Positions 1 to 8,542 of a stretch of DNA of 64,000 nucleotides are shown piece by piece. The notes beneath the pieces are model-generated. The model was not told the DNA's origin. It saw only the letters and a list, made by a program, of their open reading frames with translations, and made no database searches. A program made the translations under genes and the position numbers. Location of the stretch: assembly GCF_040546275.1 (NCBI RefSeq), contig NZ_JBEPNO010000021.1, positions 1 through 64,000 on the forward strand, written 5' to 3'. Source of the DNA: Nakamurella sp040546275. GTDB taxonomy: Bacteria; Actinomycetota; Actinomycetes; Mycobacteriales; Nakamurellaceae. The stretch's first letter is position 1; every line of letters begins with the position of its first letter.

Positions 1-176
1 GCGCCGGCCAGTGCGCCCTGGAACGCGCCGTCACCGAACGAGACCAGCAACCGCACCGCGACCAGGCGCCGGAGACCGGACAGGCCGAGCCGTCCGGAGA
101 CGAGACCCGGAGCGAGCCGCGTGGGGGACCCCTGGGTCGTCGTCGCACGCCCCGCGAGTTCCGCCCGGCCGCTGGC

Positions 177-719
177 ATGTTGTTGATCGCCACCTCCGAT
201 CTGCGGGATCCGCACTTCCGCCGGACGGTCGTCTACCTGGTTGCGCACGGCGAGGAGGGGTCGGCCGGCCTGGTCCTGAACCGTCGTACCGAGACGGCCG
301 TCCACTCCGTCCTGCCTGATTGGGCCACGCACGTATCGCGGCCGCAGGCCGTGTACTCCGGGGGACCGGTGCAGCCGTCGGGCGCCATGTGCCTCGGCGT
401 CAGCCGCGGTGGCTATTTCCCGGGTGACGGGTCGGGCCTGGTGCGGGTCGCCGGACGGGTGGTGCTGGTCGATCTCGACACCGAGCCGGCAGTCGCCGCC
501 GCGACCCTGCGAGGTGTGCGGATCTTCGCCGGACACGCCGGTTGGTCCGAGGGTCAGCTGGCGGCCGAGATCACCGAGGGCTCCTGGTTCGTCGTGCCGG
601 CCCTCGATGACGACGTACTGACCGGTCCGATGGTCGACCTCTACTTCCGCTCGCTCAAACGCCAGGGATTCCCCCTGGCCTGGGAGGCCTACCGGCCCTC
701 CGACATGGAACGCAACTAG
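177..719 (+). CDS. YqgE/AlgH family protein
   Basis: Small cytosolic protein of the YqgE/AlgH (UPF0301) family, whose biochemical role is not settled. The family's opening block is visible (LLIATSDL then FRRTVVYL, residues 2-21), followed by GLVLNR near residue 35, GGPVQPSGAM near 60 and FAGHAGWSEGQL near 120. The length of 180 aa is normal. The start is uncertain: the frame stays open back to the left edge of the window, I see no in-frame ATG, GTG or TTG upstream, and homologues usually have a few residues before this block. A non-standard or off-window start is therefore possible. It is followed by a large hairpin and reads alone on this strand. Confidence 0.85.
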   Translation: MLLIATSDLRDPHFRRTVVYLVAHGEEGSAGLVLNRRTETAVHSVLPDWATHVSRPQAVYSGGPVQPSGAMCLGVSRGGYFPGDGSGLVRVAGRVVLVDLDTEPAVAAATLRGVRIFAGHAGWSEGQLAAEITEGSWFVVPALDDDVLTGPMVDLYFRSLKRQGFPLAWEAYRPSDMERN

Positions 720-742
720 CCCAAGCGCCGACGCCGCATCGG

Positions 743-798
743 TCGATACCGAAGGTGGGAGTCGTTCGTAGTCGAACGACCCAGGCCTTCGGTATCGA
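743..798 (+). terminator. Large hairpin after yqgE, probable terminator
   Basis: Bases 743-755 pair perfectly with 786-798 (13 bp). Bases 761-768 pair with 773-780 around the loop tagt, and tgg/cca pairs join the two stems. There is no T run, as is common for actinobacterial terminators. It lies 24 bases after the yqgE stop and ends 33 bases before the next predicted -10 box. Confidence 0.5.
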
Positions 799-830
799 AC
801 ATTCGGGGCAGCCGGGTCCGGCTTCGGGCG

Positions 831-836
831 TACGGT
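831..836 (+). promoter_or_regulatory. Predicted -10 box for a leaderless start
   Basis: TACGGT fits the actinobacterial TANNNT -10 pattern and lies 7 nt before the GTG at 844, so transcription would begin at about the start codon. I see no good Shine-Dalgarno before 844, which agrees with leaderless translation. Confidence 0.4.
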
Positions 837-843
837 CGTCAGG

Positions 844-963
844 GTGGATCGCCGCCGCGCAGGCCTGATGATCGTGGATCGCCGCCACGCAGGCCTGATG
901 ATCGTGGATCGCCGCCGCGCAGGCCTGATGATCGTGGGGCGTCGCCGCGCAGGCCTGATGATC
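844..963 (+). repeat. Four tandem 30-bp repeats at a gene start
   Basis: Units 844-873, 874-903, 904-933 and 934-963 are nearly identical; the second differs by cac for cgc and the fourth by ggg for gat. Each opens with GTG and stays in frame, so copy number would change the N-terminus by 10 residues per unit without a frameshift. Confidence 0.9.
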
Positions 964-1878
964 GTCCTGCTCGTGCTCGTGGCCGCCGTCGTCGCGCCGC
1001 GGCTGGTCGGCCGCCAGGTGCTCGGAACCCCAGTCGCAGCAACGATTCCTGGGGCTCCCGGTATTGGTGACTGCCTACTGGACGCGCCTTCGTCGACCCA
1101 CGGGGTGGTGAGCGGCGAGGGCAAGGCCCTCTACCAGAACGTGCGCACCGGACCGTGCTCGGGATCGAGGTTCGGCGAGGTCGTTGCCGTTCTGCCGCAG
1201 GGACTCTCGGCCAAGCCGGTGCGGGTCGCCGATGACGACGGGGTCTTCTCCTTCGAGGATCCCAACCGCGCGGTGTGCACAACGGCGATGGCGCGCTACC
1301 TCGACCGGTCGGCGGGCGTCGACGTCTGGCGGTCGAGCATCGTGTTCGAGTCCGTGCTGCTGCAGCCGACCGATCTGCAGCAGCGGTTCGGGCAGAACTG
1401 GGTGGCCTGCGGGGTTTTCGTCGGCGGCCGTACCGGTGCTGTTCTCGACTACGCCGGGACGGTGCGCGACAGCCTGCGGTCCGGTCTGGCCCCTGACGCA
1501 TCCCTCGACGCCATCCCCGACTGTCTGAGCTCCACGAGCTACTTCGTCCAACACCCCGTCGATTGCGCCGAACCGCATCCGGTGGAGGCCTTCGGCCAGA
1601 TCCTGACGCACCACCCCTCCACCACCGAGCTGTCCCTGGGGGCCACGTGTGCGACGGTGATCGGCGTGGCCACCGGGATGTCGGATCCGACCGCGGCCGG
1701 TCAGCTGCAGATCACGGCCATGGCGGTGCACCGCGCCAGCGACGGCACCTTCGCGCCGGGGTTGTCCACCCAGGACGAACTCGGCACGGCGACCTGTGTG
1801 GTCATCTCGAAGACCCGTCAGCTGAACGGTTCGCTCGTCGGGTTGGGTGACGGGCCTGTTCCCTGGGCGCGCGGCTGA
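844..1878 (+). CDS. Membrane-anchored septum-formation-like protein with N-terminal 10-residue repeats
   Basis: A 344-aa protein. Residues 1-40 are four near-identical copies of DRRRAGLMIV (the first D is preceded by the start Met). One hydrophobic helix follows (LLVLVAAVVAPRLV, about 41-55), so the rest should be extracytoplasmic. The outer part carries two Cys-centred segments, VDCAEPHPVEAFGQI near residue 240 being the clearer. This resembles the C-x-x-x-H-x-x-E core of actinobacterial septum-formation domain proteins; the family assignment is an inference. At least six cysteines could form disulfides outside the membrane. The start could be any of the GTG codons that open the repeat copies. 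The 844 GTG is favoured by the -10 box 7 nt upstream. Confidence 0.65.
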   Translation: MDRRRAGLMIVDRRHAGLMIVDRRRAGLMIVGRRRAGLMIVLLVLVAAVVAPRLVGRQVLGTPVAATIPGAPGIGDCLLDAPSSTHGVVSGEGKALYQNVRTGPCSGSRFGEVVAVLPQGLSAKPVRVADDDGVFSFEDPNRAVCTTAMARYLDRSAGVDVWRSSIVFESVLLQPTDLQQRFGQNWVACGVFVGGRTGAVLDYAGTVRDSLRSGLAPDASLDAIPDCLSSTSYFVQHPVDCAEPHPVEAFGQILTHHPSTTELSLGATCATVIGVATGMSDPTAAGQLQITAMAVHRASDGTFAPGLSTQDELGTATCVVISKTRQLNGSLVGLGDGPVPWARG

Positions 1879-1937
1879 GGCGACCGGATCGGGATCCCGG
1901 CCGGTGCGCGGGCTACCGTTCGCGATGCTTCCCTCGC

Positions 1938-2702
1938 TCAGGCGGTCAGGATTCGTACGCCGGAGGCGGTGATGGCGATGGTGTGCTCGAAGTGTGCCGC
2001 GCGGCTGCCGTCCGCCGTTCGGATGCCCCACCCGTCCTTGCAGTGCTGGTAGTCGTCCCGACCCCCGGCCTGCAGCATCGGCTCGATGGCGATCACCAGG
2101 CCCGGGCTGAGCTTCAGGCCTCTACGCGCGCGCCCCTCGTTGGCGACGTGCGGCTCCTGGTGCATCGAGGTGCCGATCCCGTGACCTCCGTGATCGGCGA
2201 GCAGTCCGAACCCGCTCGCCCTGATGACCTTCCCGATGGCCGCGCTGATGTCGCCGAGCCGGCCACCGGGTCGGGCCGCGGCGATGCCGGCCGCCAGGGC
2301 CGCCTCGGTCGCGTCCATCAGGCGCCGGTCGGCGGCGCTCGGCTCACCGATGGTGAAGCTGATGGCCGCGTCGGCGCACCAACCGTCGACCAGTAGCGCG
2401 AGATCCACCGACACCAGATCGCCGGGTCGCAGCCTGCTCCTGTCCGGGATCGCGTGCACGATGACGTCGTTGACGCTGACGCACAGCACCCGCGGATACG
2501 GCGACGGCGCCCAGACCGGGTGGTAGCCGATGTAGGCCGAGACACCGCCGCCGTCGGCGATCACCCGCTGGGCCAGATCGTCCAACTCCTTCAGGCGGAC
2601 GCCCGGTCCGGCTGCCTCCCGCACCGCGTTCAGGGTCCTGCGGACCAATGCGCCCGCGACCCCGATCGCCTCGATCTGCGCCGGGGACTTGTACTCGATC
2701 AT
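1938..2702 (-). CDS. map: Type I methionine aminopeptidase
   Basis: Removes the initiator methionine from nascent proteins; a cytosolic dinuclear metalloprotease of the pita-bread fold. Metal ligands and catalytic residues are visible in order: DLVSVDLALL and the Asp of WCADAAISF, the His in DHGGHGIG, the Glu in AIEPML and the Glu in FEHTIAI. At 254 aa it is full length for type Ia. The ATG at 2702 is chosen because GGAGTCAGG sits about 7 nt upstream and MIEYKSPAQIEAI matches the family N-terminus; a longer in-frame ORF begins at 2798 but adds unrelated sequence. It is divergent from the histidine kinase gene with about 185 bases between them. Away from secY/infA, it is probably one of several map copies in the genome. 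Confidence 0.93.
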   Translation of the reverse strand: MIEYKSPAQIEAIGVAGALVRRTLNAVREAAGPGVRLKELDDLAQRVIADGGGVSAYIGYHPVWAPSPYPRVLCVSVNDVIVHAIPDRSRLRPGDLVSVDLALLVDGWCADAAISFTIGEPSAADRRLMDATEAALAAGIAAARPGGRLGDISAAIGKVIRASGFGLLADHGGHGIGTSMHQEPHVANEGRARRGLKLSPGLVIAIEPMLQAGGRDDYQHCKDGWGIRTADGSRAAHFEHTIAITASGVRILTA

Positions 2703-2874
2703 GAAGCCTGACTCCTGTACTGGCCGTGACTGCTGTGCTCTCGCAGTCTCACACGCCCTGTCCATGTACTGCGGCTTCCATCCACTGCTCCAGCACACCG
2801 CCGACTGGTGTCGGGAGCGGACCGGTGCGGGGTCCCTCCCACCGTGGGGGGATCCGGCCTCGGCCGGAGCGCAC

Positions 2875-2880
2875 TACCGT
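2875..2880 (+). promoter_or_regulatory. Predicted -10 box for a leaderless start
   Basis: TACCGT lies exactly 7 nt before the ATG at 2888, the same layout as several other genes here. No Shine-Dalgarno is evident. Confidence 0.4.
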
Positions 2881-2887
2881 TCGGTGC

Positions 2888-4129
2888 ATGCGCAAGCACG
2901 TCTACCGCTGGTTCGAGCAGCACGTCTGGGCCGGTGACGCGATCCTGGGTGTGCTGATGCTGGTCGCGCTCGTGTTCAGCGGGGCGGACCTGCGGTACAG
3001 CGATGCGGAGGTGTTCCCGCTGCTGGTGCTGAGCGCGGGACCGGTGTTCCTGCGCCGCAGCGCCACCCGGTCCGCCGTGACGATGGCCATCGCGCTGCTG
3101 GGTCTCAACGTCCTGCTGGTCGGCGAGGCGACCGCCGCGGTGGTGCTGGCTCCGCTGATGGTGCATGCGGCCGTCGCCTACACGTCCGGTCGGTTCTGGG
3201 GACGGTTCGCGCTGGCTGCTGGTTTGCTGGGATCCGTCGCAGCACCGCTGCGGTGGGGCTACCGGAGCACGGACAACGGCACTCTGACGATCGCGATCGG
3301 ATTGTGTGCGGTCGTCGTCATCGCCGCGTTCGTCATCGGGGAACGCCAGCGGGACCGGGTGGAATTCCAGGCCGAGCAACTCAGGGTGCTCGACGAGCGC
3401 TCTGCCATGCTCGCCGCCGAGCGGGACCAGCGGGCCAGGATCGCGGCCTCGACCGAGCGGACCCGCATCGCCCGGGAGCTGCACGATATCGTGGCCCACT
3501 CGCTGTCCGTGGTCATCGTGCAGGCCGACGGTGCGGCGGCGGCAGCTGCAGCCCGACCCGAACTGGCGGTCTCCGTTCTGCACACCATCGCCGACACCGG
3601 GCGCGAAGCGCTGGCCGAGATGCGCCGCCTGGTCGGCGTTCTCCGGGCCGGTGACGTGCCGGGGTCCGCCCCGACCGGGTACGCCCCGGCCCAGGGCGTC
3701 GCCGACCTGCCGGCCCTGATCGAGCAGGTGCGGCAGACCGGCGTCGCGGTGTCGATGACGTTGTCCGGAGACAGGATCGCACTCCCGGCCGGACTCGGGC
3801 TGACCATCTACCGGCTCGTCCAGGAAGCACTGACCAACGTGCTCAAGCACGCCGGACCGGTTGCAACCGCGTCCGTCGCGCTCGAATACCGACCCGGAGT
3901 GGTCGAGATCTCGGTGACCGACGATGGGCGCGGCGGAGCGAGCGAGCCGGGGTTCGGGCACGGTCTGCTCGGCATGCGTGAGCGGGTCTGGCTGCAGGGC
4001 GGCCGCCTGGCGGTCGGCCCGCGGACGGGCGGCGGCTACCGCGTTCATGCCTCGTTTCCGCTGCAGAGCAACGCGTCCGGCAACGCGTCCGGCTACTCGT
4101 CCGGCAACGCGTCCGGAGCGAGCCGATGA
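2888..4129 (+). CDS. NarL-family sensor histidine kinase
   Basis: Membrane sensor kinase of a two-component system, 413 aa. About five hydrophobic segments fill residues 15-155 with little extracytoplasmic sequence. A short coiled region follows, then the HisKA_3 dimerisation/phosphoacceptor helix with RIARELHDIVAHS (His at about 199). The HATPase domain has the N-box VQEALTNVLKHA and the G-box DDGRGG...GHGLLGMRERV. The tail is a low-complexity SNASGNASGYSSGNASG run. The ATG at 2888 is preferred over an upstream in-frame ATG (2726) because it directly precedes the first membrane helix and has a -10 box 7 nt before it. The stop overlaps the response regulator start (ATGA), so the two are coupled. 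It may control the ABC exporter downstream, as is common for this pair type. Confidence 0.9.
   Translation: MRKHVYRWFEQHVWAGDAILGVLMLVALVFSGADLRYSDAEVFPLLVLSAGPVFLRRSATRSAVTMAIALLGLNVLLVGEATAAVVLAPLMVHAAVAYTSGRFWGRFALAAGLLGSVAAPLRWGYRSTDNGTLTIAIGLCAVVVIAAFVIGERQRDRVEFQAEQLRVLDERSAMLAAERDQRARIAASTERTRIARELHDIVAHSLSVVIVQADGAAAAAAARPELAVSVLHTIADTGREALAEMRRLVGVLRAGDVPGSAPTGYAPAQGVADLPALIEQVRQTGVAVSMTLSGDRIALPAGLGLTIYRLVQEALTNVLKHAGPVATASVALEYRPGVVEISVTDDGRGGASEPGFGHGLLGMRERVWLQGGRLAVGPRTGGGYRVHASFPLQSNASGNASGYSSGNASGASR
4070..4117 (+). repeat. Four 12-bp tandem units at the kinase 3' end
   Basis: Units of aacgcgtccggc at 4070, 4082, 4094 (as tactcgtccggc) and 4106 encode the NASG-type tail of the kinase, directly before the coupled response regulator start. 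Confidence 0.8.
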
Positions 4130-4788
4130 TCCGCGTCTTCCTGGTCGACGACCAGGCGCTGGTCCGGTCCGGGTTCGCGATGCTGCTGTCGGCGCAGGAC
4201 GACATCCTGGTCGTCGGCGAAGCCGCGGACGGCGCGGCGGCGCTGGTCGCGCTGGAACGGACCGCGGCCGACGTGGTGCTCATGGACATCCGGATGCCCG
4301 TGATGGACGGGGTCGCCGCCACCCGGGCCCTGCTCGAGGGCCGGACCGACGCACCAAGAGTGTTGGTGCTGACCACTTTCGACCTCGATGAGTACGTCTT
4401 CGCCGCACTCGCTGCCGGCGCATCAGGCTTTCTGCTGAAGGATGCTCGTCCGGAGGATCTGCTGGGCGCGATCCGGTCGGTGGCCGCCGGCGACGCGGTC
4501 CTGGCGCCCTCGTCCACCAGGCGGCTACTCGCCCACGTGGCCTCCAGCCTACCGAGTTCTGTTGCACCACAACAGGATACGTTGCTGGTCCTCCTCACCG
4601 CCCGGGAGCGGGAGGTGCTCGTCGAGGTAACCGGCGGCCTGACCAACGCCGAGATCGCCGCGGCGCTGTACATGGCGGAGTCGACGGTCAAGACCCACAT
4701 CGGCAGCCTGCTGGCAAAGCTCGGATGCCGCGACCGGGTGTCGTTGGTGTTGCTCGCCTTTCGGGCCGGTCTGGTCCCACGCCCCTGA
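4126..4788 (+). CDS. NarL/LuxR-family response regulator
   Basis: Cytosolic transcription factor, 220 aa. The receiver domain (1-120) has the acidic pair D8/D9, the phosphoacceptor D54 in LMDIRMPVMDG, a Thr in LTTFD and Lys in LLKDA. The C-terminal LuxR helix-turn-helix (about 155-215) shows LTAREREVLVEV, NAEIAAALYMAESTVKTHI and the second helix end. The start ATG overlaps the kinase stop by 4 bases. The first candidate target is the 26-bp palindrome at 4956-4981, between this gene and the ABC exporter; dimeric NarL-type regulators bind inverted repeats. That link is an inference. Confidence 0.94.
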   Translation: MIRVFLVDDQALVRSGFAMLLSAQDDILVVGEAADGAAALVALERTAADVVLMDIRMPVMDGVAATRALLEGRTDAPRVLVLTTFDLDEYVFAALAAGASGFLLKDARPEDLLGAIRSVAAGDAVLAPSSTRRLLAHVASSLPSSVAPQQDTLLVLLTAREREVLVEVTGGLTNAEIAAALYMAESTVKTHIGSLLAKLGCRDRVSLVLLAFRAGLVPRP

Positions 4789-4793
4789 TCCAA

Positions 4794-4884
4794 CCACGCC
4801 CTGATGTACCGGTGCCCTGAGCCAACCGCGCCCTGGCCAACCGCGCCCCTGATCCAGCCACGCCCTGATGTACCGGTGCCCTGA
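4794..4884 (+). repeat. Direct 27-bp repeat and related short motifs after the response regulator
   Basis: The 27-base sequence at 4794-4820 recurs identically at 4858-4884 (period 64). Shorter related units built on ccaaccgcgcc fill the space to about 4925. The 338-base gap 4789-5126 otherwise holds only the palindrome at 4956 and the exporter's upstream region. Confidence 0.85.
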
Positions 4885-4955
4885 ACCAACCGCGCCCTGA
4901 TCCAACCGCGCCCCGGCCAACCGTCTCCCGACAGCCGGGGCGCGGTGGTCACGGG

Positions 4956-4981
4956 CCAGGTAGTCCCGTGGGACTACCTGG
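4956..4981. promoter_or_regulatory. 26-bp near-perfect palindrome, candidate operator
   Basis: CCAGGTAGTCC and GGACTACCTGG are perfect inverted arms of 11 bp around a central CGTG. The site lies 146 bases before the ABC exporter start and has no T run. It is more likely an operator for a dimeric regulator, such as the adjacent response regulator, than a terminator, though the latter is not excluded. Confidence 0.5.
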
Positions 4982-5126
4982 TCCCCTGCTGCGGTGCCTC
5001 CCCAGCGGCCACAGCTCGGTCCTGCACTCCGATGTTCCCGGAGATCCGTTTCTCTAACGTCATTCCCAGGTCATTCCCGAGCCCCGACCCGGGTGCTCGG
5101 GTAACCGGACAGCAAAGGGGACAGCA

Positions 5127-5930
5127 GTGAGTGCGCCGTCACGACCACAGGTCGACACCACCGGGGGCATCCGCCCCGGAAACAACCGCGAGGCCGGCTC
5201 AACCAGCCCACACGCGGCGAAAGCCGCTGGCCTGTCGAAGGTCTACGGCAGAGGAGCCAACGAGGTGCGGGCCCTGGACGATGTCACCGTCGACTTCGAT
5301 CGCGGTACCTTCACGGCGGTCATGGGAGCATCCGGTTCGGGTAAGTCGACGCTGATGCATACGCTTGCCGGACTCGATTCCGTCAGCGCCGGCCGGGTTT
5401 TCATCGGCGACCTCGACCTGACGACCCTGACCGACAATGAATTGACCCGGGTGCGCCGCGACCGGATCGGATTCGTCTTCCAGTCGTTCAACCTGTTGCC
5501 GACCCTGACGGCCCGCCAGAACATCCTGCTACCAGTGGATCTCGCCGGCGCCGATATCGACGAGCCCCGGTTCGACGCGCTGGTCGGCTCCCTGGGCCTG
5601 ACGGACCGTCTTGGCCACCGTCCCTCTGAACTCTCCGGCGGTCAGCAGCAGCGGGTGGCGATCGCCCGCGCGCTGATCACCTTGCCGGACGTGGTTTTCG
5701 CCGACGAACCCACCGGTGCACTGGACTCCCGGACCGGCGCCGCGCTGCTGGCGTATCTGCGGCTGTGCGTCCGGGAGGGCGGGCAGAGCGTGGTGATGGT
5801 GACCCACGATCCGATGGCGGCGTCCTACGCCGACCGGGTGGTGCTGCTGGCCGACGGTCGGCTGGCCGGAGAACTCCACCAGCCCACCGCCGACTCCGTA
5901 CTCGCCGCCCTGCGCACCCTGGGGGCCTGA
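5127..5930 (+). CDS. MacB/LolD-type ABC transporter ATP-binding protein
   Basis: ATPase subunit of an exporter or mechanotransmission-type ABC complex, 267 aa, cytosolic face of the membrane. Walker A GASGSGKST (about 67-75), Q-loop VFQSFN, signature LSGGQQQRVAIARAL, Walker B VVFADEPTGALDSRTG and the H-loop VTHDP are intact. The EPTGALD form is typical of the LolD/MacB/FtsE branch. The GTG at 5127 follows AAAGGGG at 5114-5120 with a 6-nt spacer. A second GTG lies at 5131 in another frame. The stop overlaps the permease start by one base (TGATG), so both form one operon with the expected FtsX-type partner. Confidence 0.93.
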   Translation: MSAPSRPQVDTTGGIRPGNNREAGSTSPHAAKAAGLSKVYGRGANEVRALDDVTVDFDRGTFTAVMGASGSGKSTLMHTLAGLDSVSAGRVFIGDLDLTTLTDNELTRVRRDRIGFVFQSFNLLPTLTARQNILLPVDLAGADIDEPRFDALVGSLGLTDRLGHRPSELSGGQQQRVAIARALITLPDVVFADEPTGALDSRTGAALLAYLRLCVREGGQSVVMVTHDPMAASYADRVVLLADGRLAGELHQPTADSVLAALRTLGA

Positions 5931-8413
5931 TGTTGCGCACCGCTCTCGCCGAACTTCGCGCCCATCCCGGGCGGTTCCTCGCTGTCGGCCTCGCCATCGT
6001 CCTCGGAGTCGGTTTTGCCGCCGCCACCGTGGTTTTCACCTCCAGCTTCGACTCTGCGCTCGGCCGGTCGATGGCGGCCGAGGTCAGCCGCGTCGACGTC
6101 GTGGTCACTGCTGATCGGGGCAGCGCGCAAGGCAGTACCGTGCAAGGCAGCGTCAAGCCGGGCAGCGTCGATCAGGTCACTCCGGACCTGGACAAGCTTC
6201 GGGCCACCAGGGGCGTGTTCAGCGCCGAACCGGCGATGCGGGCCTATCCCGGATTCACCTCGGCCACGAGCCGGGGCGCCATCGCTCTGGCCAACATCCC
6301 GGTCGATCCGGACCGCCGGTGGTACTCGCTGGCATCCGGGCGTTGGCCGGCGAGCGGCGCGGAGCTGGCGGTCGCGCAAGGCACCGCCAAGCGGAACTCC
6401 TGGACGCTCGGATCGTCGATCACGCTCGGCGAGGCCCCCGACGCCCGGACTGTGACGGTCGTCGCGATCCTGGACACCCGGATCTCCGCGCTCACCGATG
6501 CTACCGATACCGCCTACGGCACAGCGGATCTGCTGTCATCGCTGAACGGCGTGCAGGTCGGGACCGCAGACACGGCCTACCTCCTGGTGGCCCCTGGCTT
6601 CACCCCCGAGCAGGTGGCCGCCACCATCACTGCAGACTCCGGCGGCAGGCTCTCGGCCCGGACTTCGTCCGATGTGACGGCGGAGGCGGTCCGTGATGCC
6701 GGCAACGGCACGTCCGTCATCGTCGGGATCCTGCTGGCCTTCGTCTCACTGGCCGGTCTGGTCGCGGCGATGGTCGTGGCCAACACGTTCACCATCCTGA
6801 TCACCCAGCGCCGCCGGCAGATCGCACTGCTGCGCTGTGTCGGCGCGACCGGTGAGCAGGTGCGCCGGTCCACCCTGGTCGAGGTCGCCGTCGTCGCGGT
6901 GACCGGTTCGGTGGTGGGTGTCGTGGTCGGCATCGTCATCGGGCGGCTGGCCTGCGCGATCACCGGCATCGACGCCGCGGACTTCCGGGTGCCGGCCGGT
7001 CAGCTGGGGCTGGTCGGGGTGATCGGGGTGGTGGTGACGCTGATCGCTGCGCTGGCCCCGGTGGCCAGAGCCACGCGGATCCCACCGATGGCCGCCCTCC
7101 GTCCGGTGGACGGGGAGGAACGGGTGCGCAAGGTCTCCGCTGTGCGACTGGGCGTCGGCGTGCTGCTGGTCGTGGCCGGGGGCGGGCTGCTGGCCGGCGG
7201 CGTCCACCTGGGTGACCTGATGATCGCCACCGCCGGCGGCGCCCTGACCGCGATCGGTGTGCTCGTGCTCCTGCCATGGGCCCTGCCCTTCGTGCTGGCC
7301 GCGTTCTCCGGGCTCGGCGGTCTGTTCGGGGCGCACGGTCGGCTGGCGACCAAGAACCTGCTGCGCAATCCCGGGCGGTCGGCGGCCACCTGCACGGCAC
7401 TGGTGATGGGGGTTGGCGCGATCATCACCCTGCTGGTCGCGTCCGCTTCGGCGCAGGCCGGGGCCGACCAGGCGGTCGGTGCGAAATACGCGCTGGACTT
7501 GCAGGTCGGCTCGCGTGACGACCTACCGAACTCCCTGCCCGAGCGGCTCGGCCGGATCGAGGGCATGGCGACCACCGTCGCGGTGACCGGCACCCAGGTG
7601 CAGCTCGATGGCAACGACTACCTGGCGTACGGGCCGACGGCGACCCAGTTCGAGAGTGTCCGCAACGGCGGCGAACTGTCCCCGGGCGAGATCGCCGTGC
7701 CCGGCTACCTGCTGGGGAACGGCGGGTTGCAGCCCGGCGAGACCGTGACGGTGCGGAAGGGGTCTTTCGCCCTGAGCCTGACGGTGGCGCCGCGGCCCAT
7801 CTCCGACGACGGCGCGCTGGTGATGCTCAGCGAGGACCTGCGGCAACTCGATCCGTCAGCCGGGGTGCGGGCGGTCTGGGGAAAGTTCGCGGCCGACGCC
7901 GACCCGAACGACGTGCTCGGCCGGGTCAACCCGGTGTTGGCGCCGTACGCGGCGGTCACGGTGTCCGGCTCGGGTCCGCTGCGGGCGTCCACCGCGGACC
8001 TGCTCGACACCTTGGTGACGATCGCGCTGGCCCTGCTCGGGGTGACGGTGGTGATCGCCGTGGTCGGGATCGGGAACACCCTTGGCCTGTCTGTGGTCGA
8101 GCGCACCCGGGAGTCGGCCCTGCTCCGGGCGCTGGGCCTCCGGCGTGGTCAATTGCGGTCGATGCTCGCCATCGAGGCCGGGCTGCTGGCTCTGGTGGCA
8201 GCGGTGGTGGGGACGTTCTTCGGGGTGCTCTTCGGCTGGGCCGCCGTCGGGGCGGCGTTCGGTCAGGCCGAGCAGTCGGTGGTGCTCAGCATCCCGGTCG
8301 GCCGGGTCGCGCTGGTCTTCGTCGGAGCCGTGCTGGCCGGGGTGATCGCCTCGGTCCTGCCCGGCCGACGCGCTGCCCGCGCCACTCCCACCCAGGCCCT
8401 CGTCGACGCCTGA
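5930..8413 (+). CDS. FtsX-like ABC transporter permease
   Basis: Membrane subunit of the MacB-like ABC system, 827 aa. One N-terminal helix (FLAVGLAIVLGVGFAAATVV) is followed by an extracytoplasmic domain, then a three-helix FtsX block around residues 260-390 (LLRCVGATGEQVRRS). Two more helices lie near 410-460, then a second extracytoplasmic domain and a second FtsX block at about 690-820 (LLRALGLRRGQLRSM). This 2 x FtsX layout is usual in actinobacterial permeases that pair with a single ATPase. The ATG at 5930 shares its A with the ATPase stop. The ORF could be extended upstream to 5765 only by overlapping the ATPase, which I reject. The substrate is unknown; antimicrobial peptide or lipoprotein handling are typical roles. 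Confidence 0.92.
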   Translation: MLRTALAELRAHPGRFLAVGLAIVLGVGFAAATVVFTSSFDSALGRSMAAEVSRVDVVVTADRGSAQGSTVQGSVKPGSVDQVTPDLDKLRATRGVFSAEPAMRAYPGFTSATSRGAIALANIPVDPDRRWYSLASGRWPASGAELAVAQGTAKRNSWTLGSSITLGEAPDARTVTVVAILDTRISALTDATDTAYGTADLLSSLNGVQVGTADTAYLLVAPGFTPEQVAATITADSGGRLSARTSSDVTAEAVRDAGNGTSVIVGILLAFVSLAGLVAAMVVANTFTILITQRRRQIALLRCVGATGEQVRRSTLVEVAVVAVTGSVVGVVVGIVIGRLACAITGIDAADFRVPAGQLGLVGVIGVVVTLIAALAPVARATRIPPMAALRPVDGEERVRKVSAVRLGVGVLLVVAGGGLLAGGVHLGDLMIATAGGALTAIGVLVLLPWALPFVLAAFSGLGGLFGAHGRLATKNLLRNPGRSAATCTALVMGVGAIITLLVASASAQAGADQAVGAKYALDLQVGSRDDLPNSLPERLGRIEGMATTVAVTGTQVQLDGNDYLAYGPTATQFESVRNGGELSPGEIAVPGYLLGNGGLQPGETVTVRKGSFALSLTVAPRPISDDGALVMLSEDLRQLDPSAGVRAVWGKFAADADPNDVLGRVNPVLAPYAAVTVSGSGPLRASTADLLDTLVTIALALLGVTVVIAVVGIGNTLGLSVVERTRESALLRALGLRRGQLRSMLAIEAGLLALVAAVVGTFFGVLFGWAAVGAAFGQAEQSVVLSIPVGRVALVFVGAVLAGVIASVLPGRRAARATPTQALVDA

Positions 8414-8461
8414 GCTTGCTTGCGTAGCAACATGTGCTGGGAGGCCCGTGGCTGACCGACT

Positions 8462-8542
8462 GCGCATACAGGACTCCCCGGCGCATACAGGAGTGCCTAC
8501 TCTGGGCCCCTGAGCTGCGAATATGAGCATTCCTGTATGCGC
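8462..8542. repeat. Three copies of a 12-bp motif, two direct and one inverted
   Basis: GCGCATACAGGA occurs at 8462-8473 and 8481-8492. Its exact reverse complement occurs at 8531-8542. The copies sit between two convergent genes. They could form a terminator hairpin with a 38-base loop or be a dispersed palindromic repeat. Confidence 0.7.
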
